Assembly: GCA_964604635.1 (NCBI GenBank)
Contig: CAZRZO010000001.1
Coordinates: 62,001-126,000 of the forward strand
DNA: 64,000 bases
Reading direction: 5' to 3'
DNA from: JAJZMY01 sp964604635
Lineage (GTDB): Archaea > Micrarchaeota > Micrarchaeia > Micrarchaeales > Micrarchaeaceae
Positions within the stretch are counted from its first letter, which is position 1. Each line of letters opens with the position of its first letter. Position numbers and translations under genes: made by a program. Shown here one piece after another: positions 54,912 through 63,244 of the stretch. The notes under the pieces are model-generated. The model made no database searches. It was not told where the DNA came from and was given only the letters and a program-made list of their open reading frames with translations.

Positions 54912-56366
54912 TCAAATTAATTTTAATTCTTTTAGTTTATCTTCTATTAATTTATTATCAACTCCATTTGTTACTTTTGCCATTAATGCGAAATATTTTG
55001 TAAGTCCTACTTCAGTTCCTTCAGGACTTTCAGAAGGACATATTTTTCCTATATGAGTTCCATGAACATCTCTTGCTTTAAAGTGTGGGTGTTTTTTTGC
55101 TAGTGGTGACTTTATTCTTCTTAAATGGGATAATGAATTAATAAAATTAATCCTTTCTAGTACTTGTGATACTCCTGTTTGCCCATTTGGCCATGTTCCA
55201 GTACCTATTGAATATAATATTTTTCCAGTTAAATCATCTGGATTTATATTTGATCTAATATTTAATTTTCTTCTTCGAGCAGCTGTTCTTTCTATATGGT
55301 ACTTTATATTTTTTATAAAAAATTTAAAGGAATTATTAAATAATTCTTCCATTAAATCACCAGCAAGCTTTATTCTTTTATTTGAATAATTATCTTTATC
55401 ATCTTCTTTCATTTTTTTATAAGCTACTAAAGATGCTTTTTCAGCCATTGTAATTAAATAAATTGCTTTTTCATTTCTTATTTCTGCAGTAGTACCAAGA
55501 TGGGGTAATAAATAAAGATCAATTTGATTTTCTGCTCTTTTTATTTGATATTCTGGTGTTTGATTTGGTACTGATAATCGCCCTAATTCTCTTACTGCTT
55601 CTTCTACTGAAAAATCTTTTGCTTTACTTTGATCAATATTCAAAATCATATCATTTTTTATTTCATTATCATTTAAATTATTTAAAATTTGTTTTTCTGA
55701 TATACCTAAACTTTTTAATATTAATATCAAATCAACTGATTTTGAAATAGTTGGGAATATTATTTTATATAAACCATATTCATCTCTTGTAATACTTATT
55801 TTTGCTCTAAAACTTAATGTTGTTGAAAATACTTTTGCAACAACACCATTTTTTTCATTTGTACAAGTTATTCTATTTGGTGCAAGATCTTCAATACCAA
55901 TTAAAACTCTTTCAATTCCTTTAATTATGAAATAACCACCAACATCTCCTGGATCTTCACCATCTTTTATTAGTTTTTCTTTACTCATATTATGAATAGT
56001 ACATAAATCACTCTTTACCATTACTGGTAATTCACCTATAAATATTTCTTCTTTATTAATATCTTTTTGAATTCCACTAATAATTGGAACATAAGTTATA
56101 AAAATAGAAGCAGAATAAGTTAAATTTCTAGTAATTGCTTCAATTGGTGTTATTTTTTTTGTAGATCCATCTGCTTCAATTACTGTTGGGGATTCTAATC
56201 TAATATTTGTAAATTTAATAGAATAATTAGCAATTCCAGGTTCAATTGTATTTTGTACTTCTATTATTTTTTGTAAACCAATATGAATGAATTTATTATA
56301 ACTATCAATTTGATGTTGTACAATCGAAGAAGAATTTAAATAAGAGATTAAAAGGTCATGTTCCAT
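54912..56366 (-). CDS. rpoB2: RNA polymerase subunit B'' (N-terminal half of B)
   Basis: 484 residues. GEDPGDVGGYFIIKGIERVL and FKARDVHGTHIGKICPSESP type segment (RDVHGTHIGKICPSESPEG) are characteristic. GTG-ATAAA-ATG start. A B split is known in many euryarchaea and some DPANN. Confidence 0.97.
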   Translation of the reverse strand: MEHDLLISYLNSSSIVQHQIDSYNKFIHIGLQKIIEVQNTIEPGIANYSIKFTNIRLESPTVIEADGSTKKITPIEAITRNLTYSASIFITYVPIISGIQKDINKEEIFIGELPVMVKSDLCTIHNMSKEKLIKDGEDPGDVGGYFIIKGIERVLIGIEDLAPNRITCTNEKNGVVAKVFSTTLSFRAKISITRDEYGLYKIIFPTISKSVDLILILKSLGISEKQILNNLNDNEIKNDMILNIDQSKAKDFSVEEAVRELGRLSVPNQTPEYQIKRAENQIDLYLLPHLGTTAEIRNEKAIYLITMAEKASLVAYKKMKEDDKDNYSNKRIKLAGDLMEELFNNSFKFFIKNIKYHIERTAARRRKLNIRSNINPDDLTGKILYSIGTGTWPNGQTGVSQVLERINFINSLSHLRRIKSPLAKKHPHFKARDVHGTHIGKICPSESPEGTEVGLTKYFALMAKVTNGVDNKLIEDKLKELKLI

Positions 56367-56501
56367 TTTATCACAAAATTTTTAATAAAAATTTTAAATC
56401 TTTATTGTTTTTTTCTGTCTATAATTTTATTAAATATATATTAAACATATATTTAAATTTAAATATTTCTTTTGTTTTTTAAATTAAATAAAATATAGTA
56501 A

Positions 56502-56732
56502 TTATGCTTCAATTACATATCTATAATAAATATATTTTTTTCCGTCACTATTTCTTTTTATTTCAATAAGTTGTCCTTCTCTTATTTGATCTTTTAAATC
56601 ATCTAACATTTTATCTGTTTTTAAAATTCGGGGAAATTTTTCCAAAGGAACATTATATTTAAGGCAAACTTTTTTTGCATCGCTTTCGCTGAGTATTCTG
56701 TGGTATAAAACTAAATCAAAGAGAGAAGCCAA
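56502..56732 (-). CDS. rpoH: RNA polymerase subunit H (Rpo5)
   Basis: 76 residues. ILSESDAKKVCLKYNVPLEKFPRIL matches archaeal RpoH (Rpb5 C-terminal domain). It leads the polymerase operon. TTG start with perfect GGTG-AGTTA-TTG spacing. Confidence 0.95.
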   Translation of the reverse strand: MASLFDLVLYHRILSESDAKKVCLKYNVPLEKFPRILKTDKMLDDLKDQIREGQLIEIKRNSDGKKYIYYRYVIEA

Positions 56733-57040
56733 TAACTCACCAGTAGTTAATTTAATAAATTTTAGTAAGAAAATACTTAAATAATTTTCTATTTAATAAT
56801 AAGGAATTTAGTAAAAGAATTTTTTATATATTATAATCAAAAAACAGAGAGAATTCTAAAATAATTCTTAATAATTTAAGCATAATAAAAAAAAATTATT
56901 GATTTTATATAATAAATTATAAAGTAATTAATGTATTAAGCATTTTATTATTTATGTTCCAAAGTTATTATTTCAAAAACATTAAATTATTTAAGATTTT
57001 TATTAAATTCAAAAATAAATAATATATGACCATAAACAAA
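56733..57040. other. Intergenic region before rpoH and after the GlcNAc-1-P transferase gene
   Basis: About 308 AT-rich bases. It must hold the promoter of the rpo operon. No other feature seen. Confidence 0.4.
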
Positions 57041-58096
57041 TCATAATATCTTTAAAAATTTTAAAGTAAGACCTAATAATACAAAAGCAATGTTTATTAA
57101 CCACATATATAAAGAAACTTCATATTCTTTGCATTTTTTTAAATTCATAATAATATGAGTCCAGCTATAAATTTTTTTACCATAAGGTGATTTAAAATAC
57201 ATATCTTTTGTTAATATACCAAGATCAGTTACATTAAATTTTCCTTTAAAATGTAATAAAAATTCTATAATAAATGGAATAAATATAATTATCCCAAAAG
57301 ATTCCATATTTCCAATAATCATTAATGCAATAAGAGCTGCACCAATACCATAAGTAAAACTATCACCAGGTAATAATTTAGAGGGATAAAAGTCAAAAAA
57401 TGCAAATGCAATTAATACTGCACATAAAATAGAAGATAATAATGCACCAGTATAATTTCCAAATAAAACACTGTAAATTAATAATCCAGAACTTATTACA
57501 AGTGCACTTCCTGTTGAAATACCATTAAATCCACCAAGTAAATTAAATGCATTTGCACCAAAAATAACTGCTAGAGGAATAATTAATAATGGGTATATAA
57601 GACCTAATGAAAGTTGTCCAATAAAAGGTAATGTAATTGTTGACACACCAGCATTAATTGCTATTAAAGGAATTGCACCAATAAAAGTTAGTAGTGGTTT
57701 TTGCCATTGTTTTAATCCTTTTCTAATATCTTTCATACCAGTTGTATTTGTTGGTACTGATTTTACATTAATATCATCTATAAAACCAACAATAGTTATT
57801 AAAAAAACACTTAATATAAATGCAAATAAAATAGCAGTATTTGCAACAGGTTCATAAAAAGGATGTTGAGGTGTAGGAAATCTAGAACCAAAAATATAAA
57901 CTAAAACAGCAACAGTAATTCCAAATGAAACAGCAACACCACCAGAACTTGGAATTTTAGGTTTATTCTTTTTATTATAATCAATTGCAATTACACCTGA
58001 TTCAAACATATAAGACATAATAAATAAAGTTGCAATTATTGTTAAAATAAATCCAACAATTGAAGGTATTAATAAAGTTAAATAAGTATTATACAT
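57041..58096 (-). CDS. Polyprenyl-phosphate GlcNAc-1-phosphate transferase (MraY/WecA/AglH family)
   Basis: 351 residues with about ten membrane helices. The Asp-rich GFIDDI, NAFNLLGGFNGI and LPGDSFTYG motifs carry the catalytic and metal-binding residues. It loads a sugar-1-phosphate on a lipid carrier, the first step of N-glycan assembly. GTGAAAAAATG start. Glycosyltransferase genes are near (58.3 kb) and at 18-20 kb. Confidence 0.9.
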   Translation of the reverse strand: MYNTYLTLLIPSIVGFILTIIATLFIMSYMFESGVIAIDYNKKNKPKIPSSGGVAVSFGITVAVLVYIFGSRFPTPQHPFYEPVANTAILFAFILSVFLITIVGFIDDINVKSVPTNTTGMKDIRKGLKQWQKPLLTFIGAIPLIAINAGVSTITLPFIGQLSLGLIYPLLIIPLAVIFGANAFNLLGGFNGISTGSALVISSGLLIYSVLFGNYTGALLSSILCAVLIAFAFFDFYPSKLLPGDSFTYGIGAALIALMIIGNMESFGIIIFIPFIIEFLLHFKGKFNVTDLGILTKDMYFKSPYGKKIYSWTHIIMNLKKCKEYEVSLYMWLINIAFVLLGLTLKFLKIL

Positions 58097-58185
58097 TTTT
58101 TCACAGTATACAATTTTAATTTAATAAACAAAAAAACAATAAAATTGATTTTATTAATAATATTAATAAATTAATTAAAACAAAA

Positions 58186-58194
58186 TATAAAAAT
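58186..58194 (+). promoter_or_regulatory. TATA-like element of tRNA-Arg
   Basis: TATAAAAAT about 25 bases before the tRNA start, at usual TATA distance. Confidence 0.4.
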
Positions 58195-58214
58195 TAATAA
58201 TATAAAATAAAAAA

Positions 58215-58288
58215 GCCTCTATAGTATAATTTGGATAGAACATTGGCTTGCGGAGCCTATAATCCGGGTTCAAATCCCGGTGGGGGCG
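58215..58288 (+). tRNA. tRNA-Arg(GCG)
   Basis: Acceptor GCCTCTA/TGGGGGC, discriminator G. Anticodon arm TTGGC-TTGCGGA-GCCTA, anticodon GCG; one T-T mismatch at 28-42. D stem has an A-A mismatch at 12-23. T arm CCGGG-TTCAAAT-CCCGG is perfect. No intron. The GT2 gene follows 27 bases on. Confidence 0.87.
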
Positions 58289-58315
58289 TATTTTTATAAT
58301 AATAAATGTGCTTAA

Positions 58316-59017
58316 ATGAAAAATTACTCAGATTTAACTATAATAATACCAACATTAAATGAAAAAGAAAATATATCAGATCTTATTAAAATTTTAGAAA
58401 ATAAATACAATAAAGTTAAAATAATAATTAGTGATGATGGTTCTATAGACAATACAAAAGAAGTAATTGATAAATTAATTAAAAAAAATAAAAATATAAA
58501 ATTTTTAAATAGAAAAAATAAAAAAGTTCATGGAATTACTGCAAGTATTATTAATGCATTAATATTTGTTAATACAAATAAAATAATAGTAATGGATGGT
58601 GATATGCAACATCCACCATATATGGTAAAAAAAATATTCGAAGAACTTGACAATAATGATATTGTTGTTGCAACAAGAACATATGTAAAAAATTGGGGAT
58701 TGAAAAGAAAAATAATTTCAAGAGTTGCAAATTATTTTGTTTATATTGTTTTTTTACTGCGCCGAAAACAAATAATTAAAGATATGATGTCAGGATTTTT
58801 TGGTATAAAAACACAGATATTTAAAAAAATTGTAAAAGCAAAACAAAAAAAATTTGTTGGAGAAGGTTATAAAATCTTAGTTGATATATTAAGATTATTA
58901 AATAAAAAAGTAAATATACAAGAAATTAATTATACTACTTTTCATTATAGAAAAAAAGGAAAATCAAAATTAAATTATTGGCAATTCTTTAATTTAATAA
59001 AATCAGCATTAAAATAA
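58316..59017 (+). CDS. GT2 glycosyltransferase (dolichol-phosphate mannose synthase-like)
   Basis: 233 residues. TIIIPTLNEKENISDLIKIL, MDGDMQHPPYMV with the DxD metal site and SGFFGIKTQIFKK. No membrane segments. It makes a lipid-linked sugar for GT-C enzymes. Start GTG-CTTAA-ATG. It is 27 bases after tRNA-Arg and likely shares its transcript. Confidence 0.85.
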   Translation: MKNYSDLTIIIPTLNEKENISDLIKILENKYNKVKIIISDDGSIDNTKEVIDKLIKKNKNIKFLNRKNKKVHGITASIINALIFVNTNKIIVMDGDMQHPPYMVKKIFEELDNNDIVVATRTYVKNWGLKRKIISRVANYFVYIVFLLRRKQIIKDMMSGFFGIKTQIFKKIVKAKQKKFVGEGYKILVDILRLLNKKVNIQEINYTTFHYRKKGKSKLNYWQFFNLIKSALK

Positions 59018-59277
59018 TTTATCATATTATTACATCAGAACTATTTAATTGTAATTAAATAATAATAAAAATTTTATTGATATTTTTTATCTTATTAGTT
59101 TAAAAATACTATATTTTAAAGATCAAATAAATAAAATTTTAGTTTTTTCAATCAAATAAATAAAATTTCAAATTATGTAAAATTAAGATTTAATTTTTAT
59201 AAATAAATTGAATTGAAATAATAAAATTGATTTAATTTAAAATAATAAGTAATGTGGAATTTATTAAAATATAATAT

Positions 59278-59850
59278 TTAAGACTTAAATTTTGATTTTG
59301 AAACAGCTATTGAATGAATATAGATATTTCCTAAATATATATTAAATACTTCAGATTTAGTACATGTTTGATTTGAAAGATTATAATCTGCTGAAAAACC
59401 ACAATTTGTTACATTTAAATATAAATCTCCTTTTATTCCAATTCCTGGAAAAACATATGATATATTTGCAATACAATAAAAAATATTACCAGGATATATT
59501 ATATTTGAATCTGTTTGAGCATTTAATGAAGAAAAACATACTCCAGTATAATTTTTATTACCTACACTCACATTAAATTTTGGATTTTCTAAACTAAATA
59601 ATTGTTTATTTGATAATGAAACAATTAATTGTGTTACTGAATTTGAAGTATTAGAAAAAAGAATCACATCATTACAGTTTACACCATTTAAAAAAGTACA
59701 AATATTATTATTAAATTGTGTTGGTAGTTTTGCAAATATAAATAAAATTGCCATTACAATTACAATTATAAGAATAGCCCAACCATAGGTTATAAGATAT
59801 TCCATTGCACTTTGAATTTTAAATATCGATTGTTTATTTTGTTGATTCAT
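59278..59850 (-). CDS. Type IV pilin-like protein with class III signal
   Basis: 190 residues. KIQSAMEYLITYGWAILIIV is the class III signal peptide/pilin helix (cleaved by the FlaK/EppA-type peptidase before the helix). The outer part has many Asn and four Cys (NNNICTFLNGVNCND, GVCFSSL, NCGFS), probably disulphide-linked. It belongs with the pilus ATPase and T2SSF genes nearby. Confidence 0.85.
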   Translation of the reverse strand: MNQQNKQSIFKIQSAMEYLITYGWAILIIVIVMAILFIFAKLPTQFNNNICTFLNGVNCNDVILFSNTSNSVTQLIVSLSNKQLFSLENPKFNVSVGNKNYTGVCFSSLNAQTDSNIIYPGNIFYCIANISYVFPGIGIKGDLYLNVTNCGFSADYNLSNQTCTKSEVFNIYLGNIYIHSIAVSKSKFKS

Positions 59851-59927
59851 TTAATCTTTAATTATAAATATATATTAAAAATATTTATTATTTTTCTAAA
59901 TACAAAATTAATATTTTTCATTAAAAA

Positions 59928-59999
59928 TGAATCCGCGGAGAATCGGACTCCGAATCTCTACCTTGTGAAGGTAGTGTCTTACCATTCGACTACGGATTC
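59928..59999 (-). tRNA. tRNA-Val(CAC) with C55
   Basis: Acceptor GAATCCG/CGGATTC, discriminator A. Anticodon arm CTACC-TTCACAA-GGTAG, anticodon CAC. The T arm is CGGAG-TCCGATT-CTCCG: stem perfect, but position 55 is C where U (pseudouridine) is almost universal. D arm GTC/GAC. No intron. Confidence 0.87.
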
Positions 60000-60050
60000 T
60001 TATCTTTAAATATTTTTTATTATTATAAAAACTCTTTTTTTAATAAAAAT

Positions 60051-61046
60051 TTATATACCTCCAATTCCAGTGAAAATTCCTGCAATTATATGTCCTACTC
60101 CTAAGAAAATTCCAATACCAATTAATATAAAAAGAGGTGTATATTTAATACCTTTAATAACAGAACCAGATGAAATTGCAGACATTATAACACTTGCAAA
60201 TCCAGTAATAACAATTATTGCTGCTAGTGAAAAATTATGATATTCACTTGGTGTTATTTTTGGTGGGGAAGGTTTTAATAAAGATAATCCAACAGAACTA
60301 AACCCAGCAGGATTTGATTGTAATATTCCAACCCATATTTTTGACACAACATTTATCATTTCTCCAGTCAAACCAAATAAAGCAGGTGCTGCAATTAATC
60401 CTGCAAAAACAACAAAGATTGAATACATAAATAATTGACCAGAAACTTCTTTTTGAACCATTTGTTGATTTCTTAAATCTTTCGATATTTGATCTAATAA
60501 ATCAGCAGTAGCACCACCAAATTTCAAAGATTCTATTATCATTCTTACTGATTGTTTAAATTGACTTGATTTATAATTATTTGAAACTTCTCTTAATCCA
60601 TTTTCAAAACTTTCCCCAGCATTTATCTTTTTTGATAATTCTTTAATATCTTCATTAAAATATTGAAATTCTGGTCTTAATGATAATAACATTGCTCTAT
60701 CTAAGGAAATTCCACTTCTTAAATTTGCTGAAACAATTTGTAAATAATCAGGTAATAATGTTTCAATAAAACTTTTTCTTTTATCTATTTTATACTCTAA
60801 AAATAAATAGATAATAGGTATTGATAAAAAGAATCCTGCAATACCTGTTCCAATTAATATTAACAAAGAAGAATAATGTAAAGCAAAAAATAATATTAAA
60901 ACAATAGATGATGTTGTTAAAATACCCGAAAAAAACATTATTGAAATTAATGAATTTACAGATGTTTTAGTTCCTGACATATCAAGTTCTTTAGATAAAA
61001 ACCTTATAATATTTCTTGAAATAAATCTTTCTAATTTTATGTGCAT
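60051..61046 (-). CDS. Type IV pilus membrane protein (T2SSF/TadC-FlaJ type), second
   Basis: 331 residues. SGISLDRAMLLSL, GGATADLLDQISKDLR and several helices at both ends match the T2SSF domain. GTGAGTGTATG start. Together with the next gene it makes the membrane platform of the pilus; it contacts the ATPase. Confidence 0.88.
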   Translation of the reverse strand: MHIKLERFISRNIIRFLSKELDMSGTKTSVNSLISIMFFSGILTTSSIVLILFFALHYSSLLILIGTGIAGFFLSIPIIYLFLEYKIDKRKSFIETLLPDYLQIVSANLRSGISLDRAMLLSLRPEFQYFNEDIKELSKKINAGESFENGLREVSNNYKSSQFKQSVRMIIESLKFGGATADLLDQISKDLRNQQMVQKEVSGQLFMYSIFVVFAGLIAAPALFGLTGEMINVVSKIWVGILQSNPAGFSSVGLSLLKPSPPKITPSEYHNFSLAAIIVITGFASVIMSAISSGSVIKGIKYTPLFILIGIGIFLGVGHIIAGIFTGIGGI

Positions 61047-61050
61047 ACAC

Positions 61051-62304
61051 TCACATTGAAAATACTGGTCTTTGTTTTATTAACTCTAAAAATATAATTT
61101 GTAGAATCACAATACCAACAAAAACTAATTCTAATGTCATCATATTAATAGTAAATATTGAAATAAATGTAGTTAAAATGGTCATTACTGCAATACCCAT
61201 TGAAGGTAAAATAACACCAAACAACATATAAAACATTGCTAATGCATTTAATCTTTGTCCATAACGTCTTAATTCAATAACTCTTTCTTGAGACAATTGA
61301 TCAATAACACTTTGCAAAGAAGTAGTTATATCAGCACCTGATTTTATACTTGTTGTTGCTTGCAACATTATTCTTTTAAATGATTTGCTTTTTGATTTAG
61401 ATACAACAAGATCAATTGCTTGTTCTAATGAAGTACCTAGTTCAACGTGTTCAACAATTTTTGCAAATTCTTTACTAGTATCACCATAACCAGTACTAAC
61501 AGATGAAATTGCATTATATACAGGCATTCCAGAACGTAATGATATTATCATATCTCTTGCTGCAAATAAAATGTTTTTTTCAACATTTTTTGCTGATTTT
61601 TTACTCTTATGAAAAGGATAATTAATAAAAATATTAAATAAAGTATAAAAAATAACAAATCCCAATAAAAAGCTTACAAAAATACTTGTAATTAATGTTG
61701 TAAGTTGTATGAATACAAAAAATAATGTTACACCAACTAAAACACCTAGAATAATTGACGCAGTAAGTATTCGCATTATAAATTCATAAAGACTTGATTT
61801 TATTCCTTCTCTAGTGAGAGCATCTTCAAGACCTTTATGTTTACTTGCAATATTCTCTATATATATTCTAAATTTAGTTGATTTTTCTTTGTTTTTATTT
61901 GTTTTTTTAGAATTTATGTTTTTTATTTTTTGATCTATCTCCTGATTAAATTTTTCAATATCTTGATCTGCTTTTATATAAGTATTAGCACTTGATTTAG
62001 AAATATTTTGATCTTTTGAATTTAAACTTGAATTTAAATTCTCTGAAAAATCCAAAGAACTTGGATTTTGTAATGTTTTAAAATCGTATTTATTTGATTC
62101 TTTGTTAATATTATTATTTAAAGAACTTGCATTTGAACTTGAATTAGAACTTGAATTTGAAGCATTATCAAAATTTAGTGTATTATTTTTATTAACTTTA
62201 ATATTTTTTCCTTTATTAAATAACTTAGAACCCCATTTTTTTTTTGGTTCTAATTCTATTGTTTGACCATTTACTACTATTTTTCTTCTTTTTTTCTCAA
62301 ACAT
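61051..62304 (-). CDS. Type IV pilus membrane protein (T2SSF/TadB-FlaJ type), first
   Basis: 417 residues. An unusual N-terminal ~150 residues are Ser/Asn/Lys-rich and hydrophilic, then T2SSF with SLRSGMPVYNAISSVSTGYG and IKSGADITTSLQSVIDQLS and three helices. It overlaps nothing and lies 4 bases from the next gene. TG-ATTAA-ATG start. Confidence 0.88.
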   Translation of the reverse strand: MFEKKRRKIVVNGQTIELEPKKKWGSKLFNKGKNIKVNKNNTLNFDNASNSSSNSSSNASSLNNNINKESNKYDFKTLQNPSSLDFSENLNSSLNSKDQNISKSSANTYIKADQDIEKFNQEIDQKIKNINSKKTNKNKEKSTKFRIYIENIASKHKGLEDALTREGIKSSLYEFIMRILTASIILGVLVGVTLFFVFIQLTTLITSIFVSFLLGFVIFYTLFNIFINYPFHKSKKSAKNVEKNILFAARDMIISLRSGMPVYNAISSVSTGYGDTSKEFAKIVEHVELGTSLEQAIDLVVSKSKSKSFKRIMLQATTSIKSGADITTSLQSVIDQLSQERVIELRRYGQRLNALAMFYMLFGVILPSMGIAVMTILTTFISIFTINMMTLELVFVGIVILQIIFLELIKQRPVFSM

Positions 62305-62416
62305 TTAATCAGTAATTTTATTTAATTAATTAATTAAATAAATAATTGTATTTATTAATATTTATTAATATTTAATTTAATTAAGAATAATATTATTTTA
62401 GAATTTATTAAAAAAA

Positions 62417-63178
62417 CTAATTATATAATAAAGATAGTACTAAATTAAGCCGTGCTTTTCTTAAATTCACTAAATTAAGATTAAAATTAGTATTATTTGA
62501 TTTTTCCTGCTTATTAATATAAAATTTAAGACTATCTGCTTCTTTTTTTATTATTTCCATTTGTTGTTTATTAAAGTAATTTAAATTCAAACCTTTGATT
62601 ATTTTTTCCATTTCTGATATTTGATCTTGTATTGACAATTTTATTAGTACTGAATTATTTGTTTTTATATTTTGTTTTTTCTTATTTATTATTTCATTTT
62701 TTATAGTAGTATTTGTCTGTGTTTGTAAAAATTGTTGTGATTCTTTACCAAGTGATTTTTCTAATTCTTGTTCAATTGATTCAATTTCACTGTTTATTGG
62801 TATTGGATATAATTTTTGTTTTATAATCAAATTACTCTGATTAATTTGTATATTATTTTGATGATTAATCTGAGAATTAAATTGTTTAGAAACAGTTTTA
62901 TTAGTATTTGAAATTTGTGGTGAATTTAAATTTTTAGTTTGATTAATTGAACTTTGAACATTAGATGTTTTTGATGTTAATTTTTGTTCATCTATTTTCT
63001 CTATTAGTTCTACAAGTTCTGTAAATTTTTTGAAATTATCTAATTTATTATATGTTTTTATTATTGTAATTTGTTCACTAAAAATTGGTGAAATATCAAC
63101 ATAATATACTTCTTGTTTAGTAATATGTTGCTCAATATTTGTTAGATAAGTTGATAGTGTATTTAAATTATTTTCCAT
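62417..63178 (-). CDS. Unknown Asn/Gln-rich protein of the pilus locus
   Basis: 253 residues, predicted helical at both ends with an Asn/Gln/Ser-rich disordered middle (residues about 85-130). No signal peptide or membrane helix. No family recognised. It lies between the ATPase and T2SSF genes, so it is probably part of the same machine. Confidence 0.55.
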   Translation of the reverse strand: MENNLNTLSTYLTNIEQHITKQEVYYVDISPIFSEQITIIKTYNKLDNFKKFTELVELIEKIDEQKLTSKTSNVQSSINQTKNLNSPQISNTNKTVSKQFNSQINHQNNIQINQSNLIIKQKLYPIPINSEIESIEQELEKSLGKESQQFLQTQTNTTIKNEIINKKKQNIKTNNSVLIKLSIQDQISEMEKIIKGLNLNYFNKQQMEIIKKEADSLKFYINKQEKSNNTNFNLNLVNLRKARLNLVLSLLYN

Positions 63179-63244
63179 TAAATCTCTATTTCATTTTTAA
63201 ATATTTATAATTATTTAGTTCAAATTAAACTCTTTTAAATAAGA

